In this document: piece by piece, positions 33,692 through 42,378 of the stretch
Numbering within the stretch: the stretch's first letter is position 1
Layout: the number at the start of each line of letters is the position of its first letter
Origin: Friedmanniella luteola
Lineage (GTDB): Bacteria; Actinomycetota; Actinomycetes; Propionibacteriales; Propionibacteriaceae
Length of the DNA: 64,000 nucleotides
Reading direction: 5' to 3'
Assembly: GCF_900105065.1 (NCBI RefSeq)
Contig: NZ_LT629749.1
Coordinates: 1,178,001 to 1,242,000, forward strand
Program-made: the position numbers and the translations under genes
Notes under the pieces: model-generated
Seen by the model: only the letters and a program-made list of their open reading frames with translations
What the model was told of the DNA's origin: nothing
Database searches by the model: none

Positions 33692-34462
33692 GTGGGAATC
33701 CTCGAAGGCAAGAACATCCTGGTGGCCGGCGTCACCCTCGACACCTCGATCGGCTTCCACGTCGCGCGGATCGCGCAGGCGGAGGGCGCCACGGTGGTCG
33801 TCTCCAACTTCGGGCGGGCGATGAGCCTGACCGGCCGGGTGATCAAGAAGCTCGACCCGGTGCCGCCGCTGCTCGAGGTCGACGTGACGGACGAGGAGCA
33901 CCTGGCCGGTCTGGCCGAGAAGCTGGGCGAGCACGTGGGCTCCCTCGACGGTCTCGTCCACTCGCTGGCGTTCGCCAACCCCGCGACCGCGCTCGGCGGG
34001 AAGTTCCTCTCCACCCCCTGGTCCGACGTCGCCACCGCCCTGCAGGTCTCGGCCTACTCGCTCGCCTCGCTGACCATGGCCTGCAAGCCGCTGCTCGCGC
34101 CGTCCGCGTCTGTGGTCGGGATGACGTTCGACGCACAGGTCTCCTGGCCCGTCTACGACTGGATGGGCGTCTCCAAGTCGGCGCTGGAGAGCACCAGCCG
34201 CTACCTCGCCCGCTACCTCGGCCCCGAGGGCGTGCGGGTGAACCTCGTGGCGGCCGGCCCGCTGGAGACGCTGGCCAAGCGGGCGATCGGTGGCGCCGAC
34301 ACCTTCAACGAGGTCTGGGGCCAGCGCGCGCCCCTCGGCTGGGACCCCAAGGACATGGAGCCGACGGCCCGCGCGGTCGTCGCCCTGCTGAGTGACTGGT
34401 TCCCGAAGACGACGGGCGAGATGGTGCACGTCGACGGCGGCCTGCACTCCACCGGCGCCTGA
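33692..34462 (+). CDS. fabI: enoyl-ACP reductase FabI (InhA-like)
   Basis: NADH-dependent last reduction of the fatty acid elongation cycle. Seen: the ENR cofactor segment LVAGVTLDTSIGFHVA, VHSLAFANPATAL, the catalytic Tyr-x6-Lys as YDWMGVSK, the loop VRVNLVAAGPLETLAKR, and the end MVHVDGG. 256 residues; closest in style to InhA (MGVSKSALES). GTG start with AGGAG upstream. Followed after 7 bases by the CphA-like gene. Confidence 0.94.
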   Translation: MGILEGKNILVAGVTLDTSIGFHVARIAQAEGATVVVSNFGRAMSLTGRVIKKLDPVPPLLEVDVTDEEHLAGLAEKLGEHVGSLDGLVHSLAFANPATALGGKFLSTPWSDVATALQVSAYSLASLTMACKPLLAPSASVVGMTFDAQVSWPVYDWMGVSKSALESTSRYLARYLGPEGVRVNLVAAGPLETLAKRAIGGADTFNEVWGQRAPLGWDPKDMEPTARAVVALLSDWFPKTTGEMVHVDGGLHSTGA

Positions 34463-34469
34463 CCCGCCC

Positions 34470-36218
34470 GTGCCGCCCGAGCCGTCGTCCGCCCTGGTCG
34501 AGGTCCGGCTGCTGGTCGGCCCGAACCTCTACTTCCCCCGCCCGGCCGCCAAGCTGACCCTCGACGTCAGCCACCTGCTGGGTCTGCCGGAGGAGCAGGC
34601 CCGGGACGTGGCGGCGGCCCTCGGGCTGCCGGGGGCCCGGCCGGGACCGGCCGCCTCGGCCTTCCGGCAGCGCGCCGTCGCCCGCTGGGCGGCCCGGCTG
34701 GTCCGCCGGCTGGCCGCCGAGGCCGGCGTCGCCCGCCTCGCCGTCCGCTCGCGGCCGGGCACGGTCACCGAGCAGCTGGTCGTCGCGTACCCGTGGCGCA
34801 GCTCGGGCCGGGCGGAGGCGCTCGGGACGGCGGTGGCCGCGGTGCTGGACGCCCTCGCTGCCGGGACCCCGGCCGGTGCGCTCGAGCCGGTCCTGGTCGA
34901 GGCCGGTGCTCGGGTGCGGAGCGCCCCGCGCGGACGTGGACCCTCGCTGCTGAAGCCGCAGGTGCCGGTCGTCGCGGTCACCGGGACCAACGGCAAGACC
35001 ACCACGTCGCGGATGATCGGGCACGTCGCCCAGCGCGCCGGCTGGTCGGTGGGCTGGTCGAGCACGGACGGCGTCTACCTCGACGGTGTGCTGGTGGAGG
35101 CCGGCGACTTCTCGGGCCCCAGCGGGGCCGGTCAGGTGCTCCGCCACCCGGGCGTCCAGCTCGCGGTCACCGAGACCGCGCGCGGAGGGATCCTCAGGCG
35201 GGGGGTGGGGGTGGCCTGGAACGACGTCTCGGTGGTCACCAACATCAGCAGCGACCACCTCGGGGTCGACGGGATCGACACCCTGGACCAGCTGGCCGAG
35301 GTGAAGGCGGTGATCACCAAGATCACCCGGCCCGGCGGCTGGTGCGTGCTGAACGCGGACGACCCCCGGACCTTCGCCATGCGGTCGGGCACCCGCGCCG
35401 GCATCTGGGCCTTCACCCGCGACCCCGACTCCCCGTCCGGGCGGGCGGTGCTGGACGCCGGCGGCCGGGTCAGCACCGTGCTCGACGGCTGGGTCGCGGT
35501 CCTGCGGGCCGGCGCGGACCCGCTGGCCGTCGTCCAGGTGGCCGACGTGCCGATGACCCTGGCGGGCCTCAGCCGGGTCAACGTCGAGAACGCCCTCGCG
35601 GTCGCCTCCGCCACGCTCGCGCTGGGCTTCAGCCCCGAGCAGGTGGCCGACGGGCTCACCTCGTTCCGGCCCGGCGAGGACAACCCGGGCCGGATGAACC
35701 TGTGGACGGTGCCCCGCGCCGACGGCGGGTCGGTCACCGTGGTCGTGGACCTCGCCCACAACGAGGCCGGGCTGGAGGCGCTGCTGGAGATCATGGCCGG
35801 GGTGCGGCGGCCCGGGGCGCGGCTGCTACTCGGCGTCGGGACGGCCGGCGACCGGGGCGACGACGTGCTGGTCCGGCTGGGCGAGATCGCCGCCCTCGGA
35901 GCCGACGTGGTGGAGGTGGCGCGCAAGAGCGAGTACTACCGCGGACGGCCGCCGGAGGAGATGGGCCGGCTCATCGCCGAGGGGGCCGCGCACGCCGGCG
36001 TCGCAGCCCTGCGCGAGCACGCCGACGAGCTGACGTGCCTGGTCTCGCTGACTCACCAGGCCGGCGACGGCGACGTGGTGGCCCTGATGACCCACCAGGA
36101 CCGGGAGGCCGTCGACCGGTGGCTGGTGGAGCAGGGCGCGAGCCGGGACGACCCGGCCACCCTGCGGGCCAAGGTGCGGGCGGCCGCGGAGACGCCGACG
36201 CCCCCGGACCCGGCCTGA
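34470..36218 (+). CDS. Mur-ligase family protein, CphA-like without ATP-grasp domain
   Basis: Relative of cyanophycin synthetase that keeps the N-terminal domain (VEVRLLVGPNLYFPRPAAKL, about residues 10-150) and the Mur-ligase domain (P-loop VAVTGTNGKTTTSRMI at about 168, then TARGGILRRG, NISSDHLGVDGIDT, HNEAGLEALLEIMAG and the C-terminal ligase part) but has no ATP-grasp domain between them. In CphA, the ATP-grasp adds Asp and the Mur domain adds Arg; so this protein could perform only one ligation, on an unknown acceptor. 582 residues, GTG start 7 bases after the fabI stop, so it is co-transcribed with fabG-fabI. A true cphA lies 3 kb away on the other strand. Confidence 0.85.
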   Translation: MPPEPSSALVEVRLLVGPNLYFPRPAAKLTLDVSHLLGLPEEQARDVAAALGLPGARPGPAASAFRQRAVARWAARLVRRLAAEAGVARLAVRSRPGTVTEQLVVAYPWRSSGRAEALGTAVAAVLDALAAGTPAGALEPVLVEAGARVRSAPRGRGPSLLKPQVPVVAVTGTNGKTTTSRMIGHVAQRAGWSVGWSSTDGVYLDGVLVEAGDFSGPSGAGQVLRHPGVQLAVTETARGGILRRGVGVAWNDVSVVTNISSDHLGVDGIDTLDQLAEVKAVITKITRPGGWCVLNADDPRTFAMRSGTRAGIWAFTRDPDSPSGRAVLDAGGRVSTVLDGWVAVLRAGADPLAVVQVADVPMTLAGLSRVNVENALAVASATLALGFSPEQVADGLTSFRPGEDNPGRMNLWTVPRADGGSVTVVVDLAHNEAGLEALLEIMAGVRRPGARLLLGVGTAGDRGDDVLVRLGEIAALGADVVEVARKSEYYRGRPPEEMGRLIAEGAAHAGVAALREHADELTCLVSLTHQAGDGDVVALMTHQDREAVDRWLVEQGASRDDPATLRAKVRAAAETPTPPDPA

Positions 36219-36232
36219 GCCGGTCCCGGGGG
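36201..36232 (+). terminator. hairpin over the stop codon of the CphA-like gene
   Basis: CCCCCGGACCCGGC (36201-36214) pairs with 36219-36232, with a small internal mismatch, around a CTGA loop that contains the TGA stop. Probable end of the fabG-fabI transcript. Confidence 0.55.
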
Positions 36233-36268
36233 CGCTGCGGGTGTGCGGGTTCCGCGGTGTGCTGCCGC

Positions 36269-36490
36269 CTACTGGGCCCCGGCGGCGGGGCCGTCGAGCT
36301 CGGCCTCGGGGTCCGACTTCTCGTCCAGCACGTCGTCGAGGGCCTCGCGGACGGCCTGCCGGGTGGCGAGCCGGACCGACGCGGCCCGCTGCAGGTCGGC
36401 GTTGTCGGCCTCGGCCAGCCGCTGGCGCTCGGTGCGCTCGGCCTTGAGGGCCTCGTCGCGGGCGAATCGGATGCGCTCGAAGATGTCCAT
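36269..36490 (-). CDS. small helical protein of unknown function
   Basis: 73 residues, almost all charged helix (MDIFERIRFARDEALKAERTERQ... then RLATRQAVREALDDVLDEKSDPEAE), so a coiled coil or dimer is likely. ATG 36490 has GAGGA about 8 bases upstream. Convergent with the CphA-like gene and divergent from the YihY operon. I do not recognise a family. Confidence 0.6.
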   Translation of the reverse strand: MDIFERIRFARDEALKAERTERQRLAEADNADLQRAASVRLATRQAVREALDDVLDEKSDPEAELDGPAAGAQ

Positions 36491-36695
36491 GCGTTGATCC
36501 TCTCGTGACCCGCGGAGCGGGCCGGGGGCGGGGGCCGGGGTTTGACCAGGGCCTGGCGCGGATACCTGGCCCTGACGAGCACGATTCCGCTGGCGCGTGC
36601 AGGTCGGATTCACCTCAGGCCCGGTGGTTTACGCTGTACACGACTCTGCGCCCGGCGCGGGCCGCGATCTCCCCTCCACCCCCAGGAAGCTGACG

Positions 36696-37691
36696 ATGAC
36701 ACCACCCCCCCAGACCTCTGCCGAAGCCCGAGGGGTACCCGGCGGGACGGCCGAGAAGCCCAGCCAGGTGCCCGCCAAGGGCTGGGTCCAGATCGCCAAG
36801 CGCGGCTGGGCCGAGGCCAAGGCCGACAACGTCCCACTGCTCGCGGCCGGCATGGCCTACTACGCCTTCCTCGCGATCTTCCCGGCGCTGATCGCCGCCG
36901 TCCTGCTGTACGGGCTGTTCGCCGACCCGGCCACCATCGCCGAGCAGGTCAACAACCTCGGTGCAGCCCTGCCGGAGGACATCCGCAAGACCATCACCGA
37001 CCAGATCACGCTGGCTGCGGGCAGCGGCGCCGGCTGGGGTGCGGTCATCGCGATAGCGCTGGCGCTGTTCAGCGCCTCGGGCGGTGTCGGCAACATGATG
37101 ACGGCCATCAACACGGCCTACGACGAGGAGGAGACCCGCGGCTTCGTCAAGAAGCGCGCGATCGCCCTCGCCCTCACGCTGGGCGCGATCGTCTTCCTGC
37201 TGATCGTGGTCGCCCTCGTCGCCGTGCTGCCCGCCGTGCTGAACTTCCTGGGCACCAGCACCCTCGCCACCCTCGGCATCCAGGTGGTCCGCTGGCTCCT
37301 CATCGTCGTCGTCATCACCGCGGCGCTCGCCGTGCTGTACCGCGTGGCTCCCGACCGTGACGCCCCCAAGCTGCGGTGGGTGTCGGTGGGCGCGGGCATC
37401 GCCACGGTGCTCTGGCTGCTGGCCTCGGTCGGCTTCTCGCTCTACGTCTCCAACTTCTCCAGCTACGCCAAGACCTACGGCGCCCTGGCCGGCATCGTGA
37501 TCCTGCTGCTGTGGCTGTTCATCACGTCCTACGCGATCCTGCTCGGGGCCGAGATCAACGCCGAGTCCGAGCAGCAGACCGCGGCCGACACGACCAAGGG
37601 TCCGGCCCAGCCGATGGGGCAGCGCGACGCCGTCAAGGCCGACAGCGTGCCCGGCGACGCCGACCAGGCGGGCGCGGGCAAGTCCCGCTGA
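36696..37691 (+). CDS. YihY/BrkB family inner membrane protein
   Basis: Polytopic membrane protein of the UPF0761/YihY family, function unproven. Seen: the family start AKADNVPLLAAGMAYYAFLAIFPALIA, about six hydrophobic segments, and LLWLFITSYAILLGAEINAESEQQ near the end. 331 residues from ATG 36696 with AGGAAG 7 bases upstream. First gene of an operon with the holin-like, DUF3618 and DUF4235 genes, all small membrane proteins, which suggests a shared envelope role (inference). Confidence 0.9.
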   Translation: MTPPPQTSAEARGVPGGTAEKPSQVPAKGWVQIAKRGWAEAKADNVPLLAAGMAYYAFLAIFPALIAAVLLYGLFADPATIAEQVNNLGAALPEDIRKTITDQITLAAGSGAGWGAVIAIALALFSASGGVGNMMTAINTAYDEEETRGFVKKRAIALALTLGAIVFLLIVVALVAVLPAVLNFLGTSTLATLGIQVVRWLLIVVVITAALAVLYRVAPDRDAPKLRWVSVGAGIATVLWLLASVGFSLYVSNFSSYAKTYGALAGIVILLLWLFITSYAILLGAEINAESEQQTAADTTKGPAQPMGQRDAVKADSVPGDADQAGAGKSR

Positions 37692-37723
37692 CCGCCCACC
37701 ACCCCCGTACGAGGAGCACACCC

Positions 37724-38188
37724 ATGTCCACGCCATCCCCTGACCCGACCCCCACCGGCGCCGGGGCCACCGCCGTCGGTGGCCCGCCGCCCGGGTCCGC
37801 CCCGGACCAGCAGTCCGTCGGCGAGCTCGTGAGCTCGCTGTCCGCCGACCTCAGCCGGCTGGTCCGCGACGAGATGCGGCTGGCCCAGGCCGAGGTCACC
37901 ACCAAGGCCAAGAAGGCCGGCATCGGCGTCGGAGCCTTCGGCGCCGCCGGCGTGCTGGCCCTGTACGCGGTCGGCGTCCTGCTGGCCGCCGCCGTCCTCG
38001 GGCTGGCCACCGCGCTGCCGGGCTGGCTCGCCGCCCTGGTCGTCGGCGTCGTCGTCCTGGTCGTCGCGGCCGTCGCCGCCCTGGTCGGCAAGAAGAAGGT
38101 CCAGGAGGCCGCTCCGCCGGTGCCCACCCGCGCCGTCGAGAGCGTCAAGGCCGACGTGCAGGAGATCAAGGAGAGCGTGAAGCGATGA
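37724..38188 (+). CDS. holin-superfamily (Actino_Holin/DUF1469) protein
   Basis: 154 residues. Seen: a Pro/Gly-rich start, an amphipathic helix SVGELVSSLSADLSRLVRDEMRLAQAEV, two membrane helices (about 60-82 and 93-117), and a charged tail. It matches the phage-holin-like family found chromosomally in actinobacteria beside DUF3618 and DUF4235; no phage genes are near, so a lytic role is unlikely. GAGGAG precedes the ATG. Its stop overlaps the next ATG by 4 bases. Confidence 0.85.
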   Translation: MSTPSPDPTPTGAGATAVGGPPPGSAPDQQSVGELVSSLSADLSRLVRDEMRLAQAEVTTKAKKAGIGVGAFGAAGVLALYAVGVLLAAAVLGLATALPGWLAALVVGVVVLVVAAVAALVGKKKVQEAAPPVPTRAVESVKADVQEIKESVKR

Positions 38189-38511
38189 GCGAGACCACCC
38201 CAGCCGGCCCCGGCCCCGACGCCACCCCCGAGGAGATCGAGGCCGACATCGCCGCGACCCGCGCCCGGCTCGCCGGCAACGTCGACGCCCTGGCCGACAA
38301 GGTCGACGTCAAGGCCCGCGCGCAGGACAAGGTCGAGGACGTCAAGGTCGCCGCCCAGGCGCGCGCCGAGGAGGGCCGGGAGAAGCTGGTCGCCGGCTCC
38401 CGCCAGGTGACGGACCGCTACCAGGGCCTGCCGCGGCCGGCCCAGATCGCCATCGCGGTGGCACCGGTCGTGCTGATGGTCGTCCTGGTCATCCGTAAGA
38501 TCCGTTCCTGA
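38185..38511 (+). CDS. DUF3618 protein
   Basis: 108 residues. Seen: the family signature TPEEIEADIAATRARLAGNVDALADKV followed by a charged helical region and one C-terminal membrane helix AQIAIAVAPVVLMVVLVIRKIRS. Likely a tail-anchored membrane protein with a coiled coil in the cytoplasm. Overlaps the holin-like gene by 4 bases. Function unknown. Confidence 0.88.
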   Translation: MSETTPAGPGPDATPEEIEADIAATRARLAGNVDALADKVDVKARAQDKVEDVKVAAQARAEEGREKLVAGSRQVTDRYQGLPRPAQIAIAVAPVVLMVVLVIRKIRS

Positions 38512-38542
38512 CCACCCTGCCCGAGCATCGGAGGACCACCTG

Positions 38543-38818
38543 ATGGCCAACAAGACCGCCAAGCTCGCCTACCGCCCGGTGGGCCTGCTCGCCAGCCTCG
38601 CCGCGGGCTCCGTCGCCAGCGCGATCTTCAAGCAGATCTGGAAGCGGGTCGCGCACGAGGACGACGCGCCCGACGCCCTGCAGTCGGAGTACACCTTCGG
38701 CAAGGTGCTGCTCGCCGCCGCGATCCAGGGCGCCATCTTCGCCGTCGTCAAGGCCGCCATCGACCGCGGCGGTGCCCTGGGCTTCGAGAAGGTGACGGGG
38801 TCCTGGCCCGGCAGCTGA
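38543..38818 (+). CDS. DUF4235 protein
   Basis: 91 residues with two membrane helices (about 10-30 and 55-75) and the family pattern AYRPVGLLASLAAGSVASAIFKQIWKR followed by FGKVLLAAAIQGAIFAVVKAAIDRGG. Last gene of the YihY operon. GGAGGACCACC upstream of the ATG. Function unknown. Confidence 0.88.
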   Translation: MANKTAKLAYRPVGLLASLAAGSVASAIFKQIWKRVAHEDDAPDALQSEYTFGKVLLAAAIQGAIFAVVKAAIDRGGALGFEKVTGSWPGS

Positions 38819-38837
38819 GCTGAGCTGAGTTGAGCTG
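38813..38837. repeat. AGCTG pentamer tandem, five copies
   Basis: Five AGCTG units (the fourth AGTTG) spanning the DUF4235 stop. The GCTCG-rich sequence that follows (38840-38880) is low complexity. Confidence 0.8.
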
Positions 38838-38910
38838 TCTGCGCTCGCTCCGCTCGCGCGCGGCTCGCGCTCCGGCCCGCCGGCTTCGTCGTCCTGCCGC
38901 GGCCCCGGTA

Positions 38911-38996
38911 GGTCCCCCACTTCACACCCCGTGCACGGGCTTCACACCCGCTGCACGGGGTGTGTTGTGCACCGACGGGGTGTGAAGTGGGGGACC
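38911..38996. terminator. composite palindrome with tandem 20-mers between convergent genes
   Basis: The arm 38911-38932 is exactly complementary to 38975-38996 (22 bp). Inside lie two tandem 20-bp copies, CTTCACACCCCGTGCACGGG (38920-38939) and CTTCACACCCGCTGCACGGG (38940-38959), and a third, inverted TTCACACCC in the right arm. A competing 13-bp pairing (CACACCCCGTGCA with TGCACGGGGTGTG) is possible. It separates the DUF4235 end from the cphA end, so two-way termination is the simplest role. Confidence 0.7.
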
Positions 38997-39052
38997 GGGG
39001 TCTGCCCCGGTGCCCATCCTCCCGGCCGCGCCGTCCCCGTGCAGCGCCGTCC

Positions 39053-41890
39053 TCAGGGCCGGCTGGGCCCGCCCTCCGGCTCGGTGGGGGCGGCGGCGGG
39101 GGAGAAGTCCGGGTCGCCGACGCGGGCGACGCCGGAGGCGGGCTCGCCGTCGCTGCGGGCGCCGGGCTGGGCCTGGCGGCCGTAGGACTCCAGCTCGGCC
39201 ATCACCACCGCGTGCTGGTCGACGCAGATGACGATGAGGTCGCCGGGGTTGGAGCGGGCGATGGCGTGCCGGGTCGCCTCGATCTCGTCCAGCACCGTCT
39301 CCAGCTGACGGCAGCGGGCGCCGGCCTCCATCTCCCGCCGGACGCCCTCGGCCACCAGCCCGGCCACCTCGCCGCGGACCCGGCCGCGCAGCTGCGCGTC
39401 CTCCCGGACGACGACGACGTCGAAGTGCCGGGCGGCGATCGCGCCGAGCTCGCGCATGTCCTCGTCGCGGCGGTCGCCGGCGGTGGAGATCACCCCGATC
39501 CGCTGGACGTTGCCCAGGTCGCTGGTGCTGGCCAGCTGGTCGCCGGTCTTGTCCACGAAGTCCCCGAGCATCGTCATGCCGGGGGCGTTGTGGCAGTAGT
39601 CGACGATCACCGTGCGGCCCTCGACCGGCACCTCGTTCAGCCGGCCCGGGGAGAGGTAGTAGTTGGTCGAGAACGAGCGCAGGCCCTGGCGGATGTCGTG
39701 CAGCGAGGCGCCGGCGGCGAACGCCGCCGCAGCGGCGGCCATGGCGTTCTGCACGTTCATCGTGGCGCGGCCCCCGAAGGTCGAGGGCAGCAGGTGGGTC
39801 CAGGCCAGCTGCATGGCACGCCGGCCCTCCTTGACCACGATCATGTCCCCGAGGTCGCTGTGCTCCAGCACCACGGCCCGGCCGCCGCGGCGGCAGTGGT
39901 CGTCGACCGACTCCCGGATCTCGCTGCCGGGTTCGGCCATGGTGAACCAGACGACGCGGCCCGAGCAGCGCCGGCGCATGGCCCGGACCAGCGGGTCGTC
40001 GGCGTTCAGCACGGCGAAGCCGCTGCGGGGGACGGCCTCGACGACGACGGCCTTGACGTCGGCGAGCTGCTCGACCGTGTCGATGCCGCGCAGGCCCAGG
40101 TGGTCGGGCTGCACGTTCAGCACCACGCCGACGTCGTTGCGCTCGTAGCCCAGGCCCTCGCGGAGGATGCCGCCCCGGGCCACCTCGAACACCGCGAAGT
40201 CGACGCGCGGGTTCTGCAGCACCATCTTGGCGGAGCGCGGCCCCGAGGCGTCGGCGCGGATGATCAGCCGCTCGTCCACCACGACCCCGTCGGTCGAGGT
40301 CATCCCGACCTTCTTGCCGATCCCCTTGAAGATGTGGGCGATCATCCGCGAGGTCGTCGTCTTGCCGTTCGTGCCGGTGACGGCGACGATCGGGATCCGG
40401 CTGGGCGTGCCCGGCGGGAAGAGCATGTCCACGACGGGCTTGGCCACGTACTGGGGGTCGCCGACCGTGGGATGGGTGTGCATCCGGAACCCCGGCGCCG
40501 CGTTGACCTCGCAGATCGCCCCGCCGGTCTCGCGCACCGGCTGGGTGATGTCGGGCGCGATGAAGTCGATGCCGGCGAGGTCGAGGCCGACGACGCGCGC
40601 CGCCTCCTCCGCGATCTCGATGTTCTCCGGGTGCGCCTCGAAGGTCCGGTCGATGGAGATGCCGCCCGTCGACATGTTGCCGGTCAGGGTGAGCTTGACC
40701 GCGGTGCCCTCCGGCGGGACGTCGTCCAGGGCGAACCCCTGCTCCGCCACCAGCTCCACCGCCGCCTGGTCGACCTTGATCCGGGTCAGCACCTTCTCGT
40801 GGCCGACGCCGCGCCGCGGGTCGGCGTTCGTCCGCTCGACCAGCTCGGCGACCGTCGCCGAGCCGTCCCCGACGACGTGGGCTGGCACCCGCTCGGCGAT
40901 GGCCGCGATCTTCCCGCCGATCACCAGGCACCGGTAGTCCCGTCCGGTGATGAAGCTCTCGACGATCACCCAGCCGCCGCGCGACTCCTCCTTGGCCGTG
41001 CCGAACGCCCGCCGCACGTCGTCGGCGTCCTGCAGGTCCAGCATCACGCCACGGCCGTGGTTGCCGTCGAGTGGCTTGAGCACGACCGGGTAGCCGGTCC
41101 GCTCGGCCAGCCGGACGGCCTCCTCGACGGTGCGCACCGACTCCGAGCGGGGCACGGGCAGCCCCGCCGAGCCCAGCAGCGTGAGCGTCAGCTCCTTGTT
41201 GCCCGCGATGTCGACCGCGATCGAGGAGGTCTTCGACGTCATGGTGGCGCGGATCCGCTGCTGGTGGACGCCCTGGCCCAGCTGCACCAGCGAGGAGGTG
41301 TTCAGCCGCAGCCACGGGATGTCCCGGCTGACCGCCTCGTCGACGATGGCCTGGGTCGACGGGCCGAACGCGGTGCGCTCGCCGCGGACGATGAAGCGCT
41401 CGAGCTCGGCCTCGAAGTCGAACTCCGGGTCGTGCTGCACCAGGTCGTTGACCAGCTGGACCGCGAGCTCACCCGCCGCCACGCCGACGTTCTCGTCGGC
41501 GTAGGCGTAGATGACGTTGTAGCGGCCGCGCTCCCCCCGCACCTGCCGGGTCTTGCCGCGCCGCATGTCGTGCCCGACGGCCTGCTGCAGCTGGAGCGCG
41601 ACGTGCTCGGCGACGTGGCCGACCCAGGTGCCCTCGTGCAGCCGCTCGACGAACCCGCCGCGCCGTCCGCGGCTGCAGCTGTGCGACGCGAGACCCGGGA
41701 GCCGCTCCACCAGCCCGTCGGCGAACCCGGGCAGCAGGTTGGTGGGCAGGTCCTCCAGCACGCCGAGGTCCACCACCAGCTGGATCGCCGGCTCGTAGTG
41801 CCAGACGTTGGGACCGCGGTAGACGCGGCTGGACAGGATGCGCAGGTCCGGACGCGGGGACGGGCCGGTGGTTCCGGGCTCAGACGTCAC
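39053..41890 (-). CDS. cphA: cyanophycin synthetase CphA
   Basis: Makes cyanophycin (multi-L-arginyl-poly-L-aspartate), a nitrogen and carbon store, by two ATP-driven ligations. Seen: N-terminal domain with RVYRGPNVWHYEPAIQLVVD and HEGTWVGHVAEHVALQLQ; ATP-grasp domain (about 210-480, VVLKPLDGNHGRGVML and ICEVNAAPGFRMHTHP); Mur-ligase domain with P-loop VAVTGTNGKTTTSRMI (about residue 505), ARGGILREGLGYERND and DYCHNAPGM. 945 residues, slightly longer than the usual 870-900 owing to a disordered C-terminus. GTG start with GAGGAG upstream. cphB lies 1.4 kb away. No arginine-synthesis genes adjoin. Confidence 0.95.
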   Translation of the reverse strand: MTSEPGTTGPSPRPDLRILSSRVYRGPNVWHYEPAIQLVVDLGVLEDLPTNLLPGFADGLVERLPGLASHSCSRGRRGGFVERLHEGTWVGHVAEHVALQLQQAVGHDMRRGKTRQVRGERGRYNVIYAYADENVGVAAGELAVQLVNDLVQHDPEFDFEAELERFIVRGERTAFGPSTQAIVDEAVSRDIPWLRLNTSSLVQLGQGVHQQRIRATMTSKTSSIAVDIAGNKELTLTLLGSAGLPVPRSESVRTVEEAVRLAERTGYPVVLKPLDGNHGRGVMLDLQDADDVRRAFGTAKEESRGGWVIVESFITGRDYRCLVIGGKIAAIAERVPAHVVGDGSATVAELVERTNADPRRGVGHEKVLTRIKVDQAAVELVAEQGFALDDVPPEGTAVKLTLTGNMSTGGISIDRTFEAHPENIEIAEEAARVVGLDLAGIDFIAPDITQPVRETGGAICEVNAAPGFRMHTHPTVGDPQYVAKPVVDMLFPPGTPSRIPIVAVTGTNGKTTTSRMIAHIFKGIGKKVGMTSTDGVVVDERLIIRADASGPRSAKMVLQNPRVDFAVFEVARGGILREGLGYERNDVGVVLNVQPDHLGLRGIDTVEQLADVKAVVVEAVPRSGFAVLNADDPLVRAMRRRCSGRVVWFTMAEPGSEIRESVDDHCRRGGRAVVLEHSDLGDMIVVKEGRRAMQLAWTHLLPSTFGGRATMNVQNAMAAAAAAFAAGASLHDIRQGLRSFSTNYYLSPGRLNEVPVEGRTVIVDYCHNAPGMTMLGDFVDKTGDQLASTSDLGNVQRIGVISTAGDRRDEDMRELGAIAARHFDVVVVREDAQLRGRVRGEVAGLVAEGVRREMEAGARCRQLETVLDEIEATRHAIARSNPGDLIVICVDQHAVVMAELESYGRQAQPGARSDGEPASGVARVGDPDFSPAAAPTEPEGGPSRP

Positions 41891-41978
41891 GGGTCAGCTC
41901 CTCACGAGGGTCGGCTGCGCTGATCCTCGCACCCGCCGGAGCCCGGTCGCGACGTCGACCCGCCCTCCCGTCCTGGAC

Positions 41979-42003
41979 AGGTGACCGTCAGGTCACCTAT
42001 CGT
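41979..42003 (+). promoter_or_regulatory. ArsR promoter with overlapping palindromic operator
   Basis: AGGTGACC-GTCA-GGTCACCT (41979-41998) is a perfect 8-bp inverted repeat whose last base is the first base of the -10 box TATCGT (41998-42003). The ATG follows 6 nt later, so the message is leaderless. A repressor on this site would block polymerase; the neighbouring ArsR protein is the natural candidate. Confidence 0.6.
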
Positions 42004-42009
42004 CGGGGC

Positions 42010-42378
42010 ATGGACGAGGGGCGCGCGACCGACGACGGCGACGTGTTCCGCGCCCTCGCCGACCCGACCCGCCGCGGGCTGCTGGACGCCCTCTTCGCCG
42101 ACGACGGCCAGTCGGGGACCGCGCTGTGCGCGCTGTTCCCCGAGATGACCCGGTTCGGGGTGAGCAAGCACCTCGGCGTCCTCGAGGGGGCGGGGCTGGT
42201 CACCAGCGTGCGGGTCGGGCGGACGCGTCGGCACTTCCTCAACCCGGTCCCGATCGCCCGGATCGCCCACCGCTGGATCGACAAGTACGCCACGCCCTAC
42301 GCCTCGGCGCTGGTCGAGCTCGAGCAGCAGGTCACCCACGTCGCCGACCCCCGTCCCGCTCACCCGCCGGAGTCCTGA
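42010..42378 (+). CDS. ArsR-family transcriptional regulator
   Basis: Winged-helix DNA-binding protein, 122 residues. Seen: VFRALADPTRRGLLDALF, recognition helix region GVSKHLGVLEGAGLV and wing VRVGRTRRHFLNPV. There are no paired cysteines of metal-sensing ArsR proteins, which fits the group of ArsR regulators that partner with SRPBCC/AHSA1 proteins. Its stop overlaps the next ATG (TGATG). Probably self-regulating through the palindrome in its promoter (inference). Confidence 0.9.
   Translation: MDEGRATDDGDVFRALADPTRRGLLDALFADDGQSGTALCALFPEMTRFGVSKHLGVLEGAGLVTSVRVGRTRRHFLNPVPIARIAHRWIDKYATPYASALVELEQQVTHVADPRPAHPPES

Noticed and set aside
37724-38511. Toxin-antitoxin pair formed by overlapping small genes
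   Set aside because: The pair matches the holin-like and DUF3618 families of an envelope operon; neither resembles a known toxin or antitoxin.
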